Assembly (NCBI GenBank): GCA_000469685.2
Contig: LS997562.1
Span: forward strand, 34,170,215 to 34,234,214
DNA from: Haemonchus contortus
Lineage: Eukaryota; Nematoda; Chromadorea; Rhabditida; Trichostrongylidae
DNA: 64,000 nt
Direction of reading: 5' to 3'
Shown here: piece after piece, positions 1-11,745 of the stretch
How positions within the stretch are numbered: the stretch's first letter is position 1
Layout: each line of letters opens with the position of its first letter
Notes under the pieces: generated by a model
What the model was told of the DNA's origin: nothing
Databases searched by the model: none
The model's input: the letters and a program-made list of their open reading frames with translations, nothing else
Made by a program: the position numbers and the translations under genes

Positions 1-1397
1 TATCAGTTAAACCTTTAATGATTCATAATTTTCAAGATGAAGAGCAACCGATTGACACTTTTAATCGCAGGCGTAAGCGTGGGCATATGTTGCACGCATT
101 GGCGTGCGTAGCTCAGCTGGTATCGATAATATTCAAATAGAAAAAATCGTTTCTACACCGGAGGCCAAGGTCCACACTTCGGACCTTATCGACCCGGTTC
201 TCCAACTTTGAAATCTGGTCCTCCGTTCCGGGTTTGACAACTATGGTCTTTACTTAAAAACAATTATTTATTCAAATGGATACTATGATGGCGATGTTGA
301 AATTGAAAAATGTTCGGCTGTTATCCGTGATATTCCAGTATACATAAGGGTAGAACGCCAATGGGCCCTAAAGGTCGAGGGCAACCCAAAGAGTAAAGTG
401 TCATGTCCTTCTTACCGTATATGCTTGAGCTGCCTCAATAAGAACCAGTGATGTTAAAAACTCTTGTGAGTAACAAGTAGACCACCTGCCAACCGAGTAC
501 ATTAACAAATGGAACAAATCACAATGCCGGCAAACACGAATAACTGATAATGGGACGCGATTACCTCCATCAAACCTCCTGCGCTTTCAAGCTCTTTAAA
601 GGCACCGTTCACGATAATTTTGGGTAATCCAGATTATGATGAAAAATGGAAGACAAGATCGAAAATACTGCGATGAAGGTGGAGAAACGTGGATCGGTGT
701 AGCCAAAGTGAAAAACTCTTCGAAAAACCGTTAAAAAAGGGGCTGGACGAGACTGAGAACAGAAAAATGAAGAAGAGTGGGGCGTCCGGACGAGCTATAC
801 AATGTGCCTCACTGCGTGCGTGTGGGTCCTGGAGCGAATAACAGACTACAGCAATCAAAAAGTCATTCACTTATATAAGCATAAGTAAACAAAAAGCTCT
901 AGTAACAGCAAAAATAGCTCACCTTTTTCAGCCTCTTGGAGTAGGAAATAAATAAGGGATCGCGGCAGCAAAAAGAATAACAGAGAGAAAAAGAACTGGA
1001 GAAAAACATCGCCTCATCACTCGGCGATGAGCTGATTGTGCGTGGGTCCTAGAACGAATAGTAGCAATCTGTATTGTCTCGACAGTCGACTAACGTGACA
1101 CCGATAGAGGGGCGGGAAAGCGAACTACGGCAGCAACGGGGCTTCCGCTATGCCTTAAGCGTCGAGATTATGGGAGCGAGAGGGTCCCTTCTACCACCCA
1201 TAGGGACCACTGAGTATTCGTTAGGGAAGAACTCAGCAACCATTTTGATCGTGAACCGTGCCTTTAACTTTCGTTTTGTTCCGAATGCTTGCCCCGCTGC
1301 ACCGATTGTTCATTTTTGTTGCAGCGACCTTTCCGTACCCACCCAAAGGTTTATATGATAGCTGCTTGGAAACGATTTCGGCTCAGAAAAACCTAGC
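1..1397. other. Intergenic, tRNA-like remnant and short duplication
   Basis: I see no supportable gene here. Positions 107-124 read TAGCTCAGCTGGTA-like, a good tRNA A-box, but no B-box follows at the right distance, so this is probably the head of a decayed tRNA-derived repeat. A roughly 30-base segment with the core GGGTCCTGGAGCGAATA near 823-840 recurs imperfectly near 1046-1062 as a local duplication. Confidence 0.4.
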
Positions 1398-1535
1398 AGG
1401 ATAGAAGTACTGGCTTGTGCACCGCCGTAAGTCAATGTACAGGCCACATGCGCAGTCAATTTAAGCCGCTACGTCTCCGGATTGAAGTTGAATAAGGGGC
1501 TCATCGCTCAGAGAGGATCGATCAACGTCCAAAGG
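1398..1535 (+). repeat. tRNA-derived SINE, 3' body fragment (copy A)
   Basis: This is a degenerate copy of the body of the SINE family seen in full at 31577-31860. Recognisable pieces are ACTGGCTTGTGCACCG, CAATGTACAGGCCACATGCGCA and the terminal GGGGCTCATCGCTCAGA. The tRNA-like head is absent. Confidence 0.55.
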
Positions 1536-2366
1536 CTTTAACCTTTACTATTTATAGAGATAGGGATAAGGGTACCCGAGGCTATCTGCCTACCATTCAC
1601 CACCATCTCTGTTTCAGATAATATTTTCAAGGCAGAAACCACACAGGGAAGTATCATATGTGGAGGCTTTTAGGACTCGATGTACTGGACAATATGCATT
1701 GGATGTGTTACCGATGGGTGGGGAAGCGGAGAGGGGTGCAATATTTGTTAGCCGTGTTTACAAAATGAGCATCTGATATAATTTAGCTATCACTGATTCT
1801 AGGCATTTCGAAAACAATCCCTAAAGTTGATCTTCACATCCTTCCTTTGGTAGGTCTCATTTCATTCCCAGCATTCAACAATATGCGGCAAGACGATGCA
1901 GGAGGTAAGGCCTAATACGGCTTTCAAGACCAACTTTCCACATGAACATACAGAAACGAAATAGAAGACCGAGATTACACTCCCCAATCCCCCCCCCCCC
2001 TCCAATTGAAAGGGCCTCCAGGCCTCCAGTATAACTTACAAATTGGCAAGGTCGCCTGCGCCCGTCAACACCGAGCACTACCGCTACGATCGCTGCAAAA
2101 GCCCAGTACCCTGCAGTTGAGCATTTCTAATCCGTCCCCTTTTGTTGCAGAAACTTATCTCTGCGTCATCCTTGAGGGTATATGGGATCCTGCTAGTACG
2201 TTCGAAATTCTTAGTAATGCTGAGTTATCCCGACTCGTGTTAAAGCTATGGTTCGAATAAGGGCTACATGAACGAAAGTATAAACGGAACCAAACATCGA
2301 CGTGAAAATCACTCGTAGCTCTATTCAGTGCATCTTTGGGAAGACATAGTCTATGACTCTTTTCAG
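1536..2366. other. Upstream of the membrane-protein gene, no exon resolved
   Basis: The first exon or exons of the gene at 2367-4558 should lie here or further left, but I could not choose among weak candidates. One possibility is a 27-base segment after TTGTTGCAG at about 2142-2150. A run of C lies near 1988-2000. Confidence 0.3.
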
Positions 2367-4558
2367 AAGACAACGAATATTATTATACTGATGACAATGA
2401 GTACGATACCACGACCACCACGGTGGAAACTACGACATCAGAAGGACTCACGACCACAGAAACCATGACGACAAAAAAGAAGAAAAACACTAGGAAAACG
2501 AGACGACCGAAATTCCCGACAACGCTCTTCAACACTTTATCGCCGAAGTTCGATCCCAGCAGAGGTAAGTCTTATTGATGAAATGTTATGGCCACAGTCA
2601 CTTTGTTGGGTGTGGGTACTTTTTCTCGAGAATGGCGTCGCGCTTGTCGCACCTAGCGATCGTGCGCATTCGCTCCTTATAAAGGTTCGAGTTTTCAGTT
2701 AGAGGGTAGGATAGTCGCCGCGGAACCACTGCCGCTTGTGTGGTCATTTGGGGGAGAAGTACCGCCAACCCTCGAACTCAGAAACTATTACTGAATGCGC
2801 TCATAGCGAACTGTAGTGATAAGATATCAAACCAGCTTATCACGGTGAGTGAAAACAAGCATGACCATTGTCTGAGGTCTTGAAGTCTGAAGCCTCCTGA
2901 AGTTGATTGACTCCGTTCGGGAACCTGTCATTCGGAATCGTAGTGGCGGTTTCAATGCATGTATTGCTTACACATTCACTACTGTTGACCATTCGCTGCA
3001 TAAGTCTGTGCTTTTACCTCCCAGACGAGTCTGGGACCATTTAACTGGCCCTGGAGGATAGGAAGCTTAGTTGGCCGGGCGGATACCAATCTGGATACGA
3101 TCGCAGGACCATGCATGTCATTGTGTGCGTCACTTCCCACTTCAGAGCCTTTGTCTGGGACTTCGGGGTAACGGAATTTCTCCCCAAATTCCCGGACAGT
3201 GGTTCCGCAACGATTCACCATATCATTACATAGGGAGTTCAAATCTTCTCCTTCATATCGCGTGTGGCGGGCGCGACACGCCGTTCGCGGAGAAGATGCC
3301 AGAGCCAGGACTCCGGTTAGAAATGCCTTTGTGGATGCGTCGCTAAAACTGGTCTAGCTGCTACTGGGAGAACCGTCCCATGAAAATATTGCATTGACCG
3401 AGTCCCTTAACTGAAAGTAACACCCGTCAGTGCTTTAGAAACATTGGCGTCAGCGACCACCTCCTTAGCGACGATTTCATCTCAACAGCGAATACGGTAT
3501 GTTTCGCTCGATCTGTGTCAGCCTTATTCTGTTTCTCTAGGATCGACTTTGTGATTCCGCCCTTTCCAGGCCTAGGACGAATGCTACAGCAGTTTCGGAT
3601 TTTGATTTCATGGAAATCATTTCGAATCTTCGGACAGCATTTGAGGATTTGGATGATACTGTCAAGTTAGGCGTCGTGGGAGGCCTCGCGATCTTCGTAG
3701 CGCTTCTCCTGTACTGTTGCTATCAAACGTTTTGCAATAGAAACCGAGCTGTTCGACATCGTGTCATAGTTTTGGAAGGGGGTCACCGATCACGAAGACG
3801 GTACTCCTTTTCGAGATCGGTAGGTTCGCTGTTATTGTTAATAGTCATGTAGTTACGGATAGTTCCAGTGAAATTAAACCCCACCTTGTCTTTTTAGCGA
3901 CATTCGTCGTCTAAGTCTAAACAGAGGTCCAGGGTAAGTTTGCATTCAAAAAGTTGCTTGCGTTTAAATTGGGGTTTGAAATTTCTGCTGAAATGAATTT
4001 TCCCATTCACAGGACTCCGTATCGCGTGAACGAGGAAGGTCTCCGGACCAAATGACTCCAGAGAAACTTAGCAAACAAACAGTCCAAACAGCTGAAGAAG
4101 GCAGGCCACTGGATGAGAAAAGAAAGAGTAACGAAGATCGGCAGGATGATTTCCTCAAACTCAAAGCTACTGCTCCAACTATGCAGACCTCGGAAGAGAA
4201 TGTGCCCACTGCTGAGGCTGGTCCTAAATTGGCATTCCCTCCTGTGCCCAGAACACCTCCACCTGGCACTCCTTTGGGGATGGCTGGTCGCGTCGCACGG
4301 AATTTCAGGAGTTTCTGGCGCAGATCGCATGAGGGAAGCAAGCCGCCACCCATGAATGCCACTCCTAGCAACATATTGGACGCGATGGGTAACGTACCAG
4401 AAAATATTCTTGAAGGGCCACCACCACCGCCATCACCAGCACCACCACCACCACCACCCATCGGCGGAGCACCCGTTGGTGTTAGCGGTTCGGCAGATGG
4501 GTACGAGCAGTTGGCGCACTTTCAAAATCCTTATCCATCGCCGGCTGCCCAGTTCTGA
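2367..4558 (+). CDS. Single-pass membrane protein with Thr-rich and Pro-rich parts (5' incomplete)
   Basis: Four phase-compatible exons are visible: 2367-2564, 3590-3819, 3898-3933 and 4013-4558, ending at TGA. The first begins after TTTTCAG in the middle of a codon, so at least one upstream exon is missing. Exon one encodes an acidic, Tyr- and Thr-rich stretch (DNEYYYTDDNEYD, then repeated TTT and ETT) followed by Lys/Arg. This looks like an exposed, possibly O-glycosylated or cleavable outer segment. Exon two encodes one membrane segment at 3667-3735 (LGVVGGLAIFVALLLYCC) followed by Cys, Arg and Ser residues. The short third exon is SR-rich. The last exon is hydrophilic and ends in a Pro tract of the PPPPPSPAPPPPPP type, which could bind SH3, WW or EVH1 domains. 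The likely topology is outer N-terminus and cytoplasmic tail. I do not recognise the family. The acceptor TGCTACAG before 3590 was chosen because it is the one that keeps frame. Confidence 0.7.
2905..3140 (-). repeat. tRNA-derived SINE (copy B)
   Basis: A minus-strand copy of the SINE family lies inside the first visible intron (2565-3589) of the membrane-protein gene. Shared blocks include GGAATCGTAGTGGCG, CCCAGACGAGTCTGG and the reversed tRNA-like head near 3100-3140. Confidence 0.6.
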
Positions 4559-4618
4559 CTACGATGAAGCAGAAATGAATTTCTTACTTTAGTTTTGACT
4601 CATGATCAACATTCTGCC

Positions 4619-4624
4619 AATAAA
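4619..4624 (+). terminator. Poly(A) signal of the membrane-protein gene
   Basis: AATAAA lies 60 bases after the TGA at 4556-4558, a normal distance for a nematode 3' end. Confidence 0.6.
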
Positions 4625-6446
4625 CTTGAAAATTTGCACTTCCTTGTTCTTCTCGTTGACATGAAAAGGACCATCTACCTCAATGAGCTTTACTAAAAAT
4701 ATTTCTCCTCATGGCAGTGGCTACAACTCTTCAGAAGCAAAGGAAATTTCTTGACTTGACCGACTTAATTGATCAATAAATAAGTGATGTAGCTGGTACG
4801 ATAAGAATCAAAAGTTAGAGAGTCTTTTAGCGGTGATCAGTCCCTCTTGGAAAGCGTCCAAGCACTCAACTTCTTTTTAAAGTTGTAATGGCATTTGAAC
4901 ACGTGTTCGCCCTATACAAAGAGTTAGGCGGCTAGCGTTGTGCGAGTCACTGACTTCATCCTCCCAGAAAAGCCTTTCTCTGACTCAGTGACACTGGAAT
5001 GATGAAAGGCTTGGAGAGCCTGATAGGGTATCGGTCCAGAATTTGATTCTTTAGTCACGCATGTGATAGTGCGTCGCTGTTCTCTACATCCCCTTCGTAA
5101 CCTCTAACTAAGTTCCACTCGTGTTTTGGAATGAACTATCATGTCACGGAAGTCTTCAAAGGTCCCAACAGTCCCCAACGGGAAGACTAGCCCTCCTGCT
5201 GGGTAAAGGGGTCTTTGCAGTATGTGACCTTTCTTTTGACAAAGGTCTTCACAAAAAAGATGGAATTTGTTGGAGGCAAGCTTAGCGTCTTGAAGGTTAA
5301 TTGGTGCTGGAATCGACTGTGTTTAGGCTATTGGCATCAGGGGGCATTTCCGGTGCGTAATAATCAAAACTCGGCTACAGAAACTTTTCAACAAATATTT
5401 TATTATGAGATGCCAATGAGAAGTCTTTTATACGCTGTGAAATCACCATAAATTACAAACTCCGTAGTTGAAATAAGAGTTATGACCCTCACTTATGAGA
5501 TATATATAGCCAAAGGAAACAAATTATTTCGAGTTTGAAAATTAGAGGAGGCTGCTTGCATATAGTGAACGTTTATCCTTCCACCAACCACTACAAACCT
5601 GTATATCTAATGATCATCTCCATTTATAGTCGCACACCGACTTTTCGAAAAAGATAAACTGTAATTTAAGGAGCAAAAGATAAGTTTATTGGGTTTTATC
5701 CTATCAGGAAGAACCGATGAATGGGTCACGACCGCAGAAGAAAATACGACAGGAGGAATCATGAGTTCTAGAGGGAGATTATAACTCTTAAGCCGTCCGA
5801 TTGCACTGGACGTAACAGTCTCCCATTCACTTGGTTCTCCTACAGGTTTTGTGGGTTTATGAAGTATCCGAACATCAGAAAATGATGCCATTTGCAAGAT
5901 CAGGGCTAGTCAGTACGCTCTACCCACCTTCCCATACTTTTTTCGAACCTTTCAAATTTAGGAAACAATCGTTCAGATGGAAAGCTTGAAATTCGCTGTC
6001 ATTTCCCAAGCAGATATTGTTGACGAGTTGTTCCCGCTTGGAAGTATCTTACTCATTCGGAATGCGTGATTCACTCATCAATTCGACAACATTTTACACA
6101 GTGGTGACGAACCCTGAATCTCTTGGAAGTCAAAGTACTGAATCACGCAGATGCAGTGTCTTTACAACTGAATCGCTCCACGGCCAGTATAGGCTCGGAA
6201 AATCTAGCCTGTAATACCGATGTACGTAACATGAAGTACCTTGCATTCACCCTTCACCACTGAATTCAAGTGTAGATCGTGTTCGAGAACATTTCACAAG
6301 GGGAATCTAGAATCATTCCATTTCGATGAATACCCCTCAAAAATAAATATTTCTGTACGATTTTTGAGCGCAGCTCTGATCGTATGGTTTCTAGGCCTGA
6401 TTATTCACATTTTCACAGGAAAAAGCAAGACCGAGCTGTATCTCAA
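4625..6446. other. Intergenic, nothing assigned
   Basis: AT-rich sequence with short open frames on both strands. None shows convincing splice context or a recognisable family. Confidence 0.4.
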
Positions 6447-6716
6447 TCCCGTCTAAGGGATGCGCCCACGCATTCGACTTCCATTTGGAATCGTAGTGGC
6501 GTATTGAATGCGTATGTGGCCTATACAATGACTTGCGGTGGCCAGCCGAATAGAAGTCAGTGCTTTTGTTTCCCAAAAGTCTGGTACCAATTGGCCGACC
6601 CTGGAGGGATGGGAGGCTTAGTTGGCTATGTTCGTATTGATCCGGGATTCGAGCCCCCGACCGTGCGTGTGATATAGTGCGCCACTTGCCACTGCACCAC
6701 CTCCACCCAATAGTGT
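6447..6716 (-). repeat. tRNA-derived SINE (copy C), near full length
   Basis: Read on the minus strand, this copy starts with a tRNA-like head. It has an A-box-like GTGGTGCAGTGGC near 6702-6714 and a B-box-like GGCTCGAATCCC near 6647-6657. The body carries ACCAGACTTTTGGG and GCCACATACGCATTCAATACG, and it ends in the GCGCATCCCTTAGACGGGATT block. It is one of the best-preserved copies. Confidence 0.75.
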
Positions 6717-6959
6717 AGTAATAATAATAGTAATAACAATAAGTGTCAATACTATAAAGAATACGAATTGAGAAACGCTGAATCAGAAACATACATTTTC
6801 TTATGCCTTTCTCTTCCATACGAATCAATCACCATTATGCTCTGCCCTTTACAATAAAGACTTTCAGTGTTCCTATCAGCATGAGCCAGTTCTTCTTAAA
6901 AAGCAAATTTTAAGCATTGTCCGAGTGAAGTTTTCACCTAGTGCTAGTCAATTATTATG

Positions 6960-7330
6960 TTACCAGTCGGGCCGCCCGGCTAACGCCAGGCTTCCCTCCT
7001 TCTTATGGGTTCGCCCGGCTACGCCGGGCGCTCCTTCTCCTTGTGAGAAATTTGCTATGCGTAAATAACACTTCGGATTCACCTTTTGCTGTGAAAGCTC
7101 TACACTCTCAGTAGTAACTCCGAATTGGGAGCGATTTTTTCTGTAAGCCAACCTCGCGGTGTCCGAAAAAACATCGTTTAATATCGCAAAGGCGATTATT
7201 CAGAGAAAAAAGTGTTCAGAGACTTCATCGCGGCTGAGGCTGCTATGTTAGCTACTATCAATGTTCCTCAACGCCATCAAGGGCTCTCCTCCTTCTTGGG
7301 GCAAAGGGACTTTGCCCGAAGAATATCGAA
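6960..7330. repeat. Cluster of GC-rich hairpins with CTCCTTCTT tracts
   Basis: Two related hairpins lie at 6973-6991 (CGCCCGGC-TAA-CGCCAGGC) and 7012-7030 (CGCCCGGC-TA-CGCCGGGCG). A third, perfect one lies at 7299-7317 (GGGCAAAG-GGA-CTTTGCCC). Each is next to a CTCCTTCTT-like pyrimidine run. Composition differs sharply from the AT-rich flanks. No family is recognised. Confidence 0.55.
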
Positions 7331-7677
7331 TTAATGAAATTCCCCCTTTTTAATATGTTATTTCGCCTTTTCGCTAAGCGAGGGTGTAGACTATCAAATG
7401 CCTCCAATGATGTACCTCCTTTCCTCTACAGATACATCATTAAATGTAAATCCAACATTATTACCGGTCGGATAAATTTTGCTAAGAATGATATCAGAGC
7501 AAAGAGAAACAGTGATTGTTACTTAATCGCAAACTCTGCTGGGTAGCGGTCGTAATCTAACAGCAAGAAGTGAACCAAATTCATCACTTTATAATCACAC
7601 AACTTGACCTTCTTGTCGAATGAAGCATATCAAAAAGTAAAAGCTAGATCGTAAATAACAAAGGCGCTATGAGGTAA
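7331..7677. other. AT-rich spacer
   Basis: Between the hairpin cluster and the tandem array I see only short open frames of low complexity and no gene. Confidence 0.4.
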
Positions 7678-8305
7678 TTGGTGTGTGGATCTTCTTCTCT
7701 CACAATAAGGCCTCTTCTATTGTCAGTGTTCCCATCGTGCCCCCTCCTATTGATTGCTCTCCAAGTCCACGGGATCGGGAGTTATGGATTTCTGCCCATT
7801 TGTTTCGTGAAATCCTGTTCCTGGGAGCGTAGTCCGGCCCTACTACTCACTATAAGAGTTCCCATACTGCCTCCTACCAAGTTCGAACGCCCTAGAGGCA
7901 AACTGAAACTTTTGGCGCAAACTTCGCCTTCTATAAGCGGGGTCCGGTCCTCTCACCTACGATAAATGTTCCCATCTTGCCGCCTGTACACCTGCCAAGT
8001 TTGGATGCCCTAGGGCCAAATTGACTAATGCGACGCAAAACCCCACCCGCTGTGCATGGATTCCGGTCCTGCCACTCACCATAAGTGTTCCCATCCCGTC
8101 GCCTGTGCTCCTACCAAGTTCGAAAGCTCTAGGTCTACGGGGACAGGAGTTATGAATTTGCGGCCCAAAGTTTCTACGCGTACGTGCGCTCCCTGTGAAC
8201 GAAGTTCGGTCCTGCTACTTACCGTAGGTGTTCCCATCCTATCCCCCTTACTCCCACCAAATTCGAACGCTCTAGGTCCACGGAAACAGGAGTTATGAAT
8301 TTCCG
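7678..8305 (-). repeat. Degenerate tandem array, 110-140 bp units
   Basis: Five diverged units share a core like CCACTCACCATAAGTGTTCC followed by CATC. The GTTCCCAT element appears near 7727, 7857, 7967, 8087 and 8229. Each is followed by CCAAGTTCGAAC(G)CCCTAGG-like and, in later units, ACAGGAGTTATGAATTT. The last unit runs into an AC microsatellite. The strand given is arbitrary. Confidence 0.65.
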
Positions 8306-8307
8306 GT

Positions 8308-8368
8308 CAGACACACCGACACACACACAAACACACACACAAACACACCGACACACCAACAGACACAC
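8308..8368. repeat. (CA)n microsatellite, imperfect
   Basis: An ACACAC tract with CCG and CAA interruptions directly follows the last unit of the tandem array. Confidence 0.85.
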
Positions 8369-8636
8369 TTAGCGAATTATATAAAGTAGGATACGCTATT
8401 CCAATTGAAAAAAAAAATTTGGAGGAACATCCACCACAGCTAATATTTTCGTCTTTCTAGTAGAATTATAAGGATGAGGAAACCCCTGATTTCATGGGAC
8501 AAACGCCATCAGCCATCTGCATCATTGGACTGTGGCACATGGTTTGAATTAATCATATCAAGCTTTATGCCTTTCCGTTCGCTTGATCGGAACATTATGA
8601 AAGCTGCAATAGAGTGATTTTCTCAAACACTGCTGC

Positions 8637-9204
8637 TAGCTACGGTACCTTCCTAAGGTGAGCAATAACTCTCTTCACTTCAGTCGATATCTGCTCGTTA
8701 TCAGGGTGTTTGATGAAGTCTTCCAGAACAAACCAGCTCCCTCCCTGTTATCGTATCTTCCCTCGATGTTAAATGCTTTCTTGTGCCAACTCCTATAGAC
8801 CTCCCAATGCATTTAGTAGCCACCTCTATAATTTTTGACTCTGGCCCCTGCAAGTTTTGGATAAAAGCGGAAAAATCGGAGAGAAGGGGAATCAGCTCAT
8901 CCATTATCATAGGCGAGCACAAGGTCAGGCCACTCAATATTGTAAACTAGCAAATAAAATGTGTTCATTTTAGGTGTTTCCTTATCCTATTAAGCCAGTT
9001 AACCCCCGAGATTCTCTATGGTGTGGACGGCTTCCCATGGCAATCACAGAAACCTACTCTGCATTTGAGTGTTCCTAAGAAGTATTCATGAAATTTACGA
9101 GCACCGTCCGCTCGAACAACTGTATCGTTCTTCATGGTAATTAGTCGCATAAAACAGTCCGTGAAGTTCTTTTGGAGTGGGCATGTGTACAGCTGAGAAT
9201 ACAT
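8637..9204 (-). CDS. Candidate exons of an unrecognised minus-strand gene
   Basis: Several protein-like frames cluster on the minus strand. The segment 8744 to 8649 follows an ATAACAG acceptor and reads GGSWFVLEDFIKHPDNEQ and onward for 32 codons in phase 0. It can either run to a stop at 8640 or splice at GTACCG. An upstream frame within 8701-8937 reads MDELIPLLSDFSAFIQNL, and 9016-9204 reads KNFTDCFMRLITMKNDT followed by ARKFHEYFLGTLKCR before a GTAGGT donor. The pieces are not in one continuous frame. I could not build a single model or name a family. Pseudogene decay is possible. Confidence 0.3.
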
Positions 9205-11133
9205 AAATGTGATGGGTGATGTCCGAATTCACAGGCCCGTTAGGACGTTTTTCGTAGAGACGTGGACTGGACATGGTGAACAGCTGCCGACCGCTGCTCG
9301 GCTCTTTGTAATGCAGTCGCGTCGTTGTCGTTGCAGCTGAAACAGCTTCTCATTGACATCTCATTACGTCAAATTAGAATTATTTTACGGCATTTTTTTA
9401 TGTTAAAACGCTGCTATGACTTACCGTTTCTGTTACTCTGCTCGAAAGCTAGAAAAAGTCCTATTGCCTACGGTTTCTGGGGAAGGAATCAGCTTATCGA
9501 GGTGCTCTTGGGCATTGAAATATTTTTTCTCAGGCGTTTACAATTTCTACACATTTTTGATTGATTTTTCTGGCTACTGGAATTTTGGCTGTCCAGAGAA
9601 TTTTCTATAAGTTTACGTTCAAAACAATGAACAAATGAATAAATTACGAGGAGCTCCAGGGATCTGATTAGCACTGTCAGCTCAGTGGGTGAAACTCCGC
9701 CTTCGTATCACTGATTTCCGATTTTTTTTTTTCGAATAGTACAATAAAAGAGTCGAAGCCGAATTTACCCAGTACACCATAATGGAGGACAGAATTATTT
9801 GCTGTCTTGTAAGATAATATCTAGAAAACTCTAGAAAACCATGATTTGTAGGTTTGAAAGAAATTGTGTCACTGTGGCTACATGCAAAACCCTCTGAATG
9901 ACTTTTGTTTTGGCTTTCTCTTTATGACTTCAACCTGACCTCAGTTCAATCCCAGGGGAAGCCAGATGACCAGTTCCTCGACTTATCAGCAAAACATTGC
10001 TTACTCCAATTCTCAAACTTTGCAGCCTTGCTTAGGTTGCACATCCTGCTAATTAGCTTCGATTTAAGAGCTGGGACATTACCTTCCTGGTAAAGGTGTC
10101 AGCATACAACAGATACTGCTTGACGGGGAGTTCGGGAAGGCCGAAGTAGTATAGCAGCTGTCAGAGTAGGAGAAAGGCAGAAAAACATTTGAACAGGCAT
10201 TTTCGACGTAGAATGAGCATGTTCCGACACAAAATTGTGATGCCTGTCATGTGCTAGTTGACTGAGGGAGAATGAGTAGGTTTTAGATGACCTAATAGCA
10301 CACTGCCTGAACGCCGACTCATTTGTCTTCGATATATTTCAGGGAAAAGAGGCGTATTCTATTTTACTAGTCACCCACTACCCACTTCCAACTTTTGAAC
10401 TTTCCACCCCTATCTCTTCGTCGATCCCAGTTTCTTTGTTCTCAGCAGGGCATACTGGGCGAATTGGAAATCGGCCGGAAACCATATTTTACCCCAACAG
10501 GTGTTAGCGCGATTGTTCCCATTCGTAAAGATAACCAAACATCAGCTCGCCCCATAACTGCCTACAATCTTTCATAGTTCTCTTTTTTTGACCGATTTTT
10601 TCTCTTAGAATTTTTTCTCTTTGTTTTTTCATTTCGTTCCACTTCCGGGCTCATTTATCTTTTCGTTCACCACACAGCAGCTCACTCAACTCGCAACATT
10701 CTGCGTAAGCGCCAGTTTTGCTTTTTCATTCTTTCATCGGTGGCCACTTTTCATCTGCAACAACCGCTGTACAGACTAAAAAGTAGTTTCAAAAAAAAAA
10801 CTAATCGAATTTTCATCAACCATAGATCTGATGCAAACTTGTTTATCTATAAAAATAAGATTTGTTTGTGATTTCTGTGGGTAAACAAGTTGTCGAGCAG
10901 GAGACAGCATAGGGAGGAGGGAGGTAAGTAGACACGGGAATCTTCCTCTTGTTTCTTAGAACTACGTCCTTGAGGGAACAGGGCTGCTCTTCGGAAATCT
11001 GAAACCGACTGAGTAGACTGACTCTGTCGTTTGTTGGTTTTGCCTACACTTTTTTCCAGTGTAGCTCGGAGGGGAATTCGAGTGTGGGATAGAGCGACTG
11101 TTATGTACAACTTGTTGCGTAGCCCAAATATGA
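9205..11133. other. Intergenic, nothing assigned
   Basis: Mostly AT-rich. An A-box-like CAGCTCAGTGGGTGA occurs near 9677-9692 with no usable B-box. No gene is supported. Confidence 0.4.
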
Positions 11134-11745
11134 CTGCAAATAAGGCACTTTTTGAATCGCGCTGCGCTTCGAAGTGGTAAAATATTGTGTGTCATATGGT
11201 CCGTCTCCTTTAATCATCTTCCTTTCCTATCTAACTCTGCAAAAGCCTATTATTTTACTGATACAACTAGAAGAGTTTTTCTTATTCTCACCTTTGAACC
11301 TGATATGATGGTACTGAATTGCAACGCGACAGGACCTCCCATTTGGGAATTTGGAAGTATTTTCTTGTTCTTCATTTTTTTGAGATGTCTTTTCTCAAGT
11401 TAGTCGGTTATGGGGCGAAGCAGCTAGTATGTATAACATGCTGGTAGGCCAGATGTGTCTATGAGTGAGTGAGTTCCCTCAGTCACGCTATGCTTCAAGG
11501 TACTGAAATTCAATGTGTCATATGGTTTCTTTCCTTTATTTATTTATTTATTTATATTATTATGTGCATTGCGTATCATATCATCCTGTTTTTTCTATAT
11601 GTACTGAACCATGCTTCCTTTCTGGAGGTTAATGGTTTTTTTATAATCACAATAAGCTTAGAGCCTCATTCGATGGTTCTGAACTGGAACGCGTTAGAAC
11701 CTCCTATTTGGGAATCCCGAAAGTCTTGCATAATTTCTTCTCCTG
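11134..11745. repeat. Two diverged copies of a dispersed repeat
   Basis: The segments at about 11150-11350 and 11480-11740 share TGTGTCATATGGT and later TGGT(A/T)CTGAA(C/T)TG(C/G)AACGCG followed by CCTCC(C/T)ATTTGGGAAT. A further relative with AATTCAATGTGTCGTATGG lies at about 17440-17610. The element type is unknown. Confidence 0.45.
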
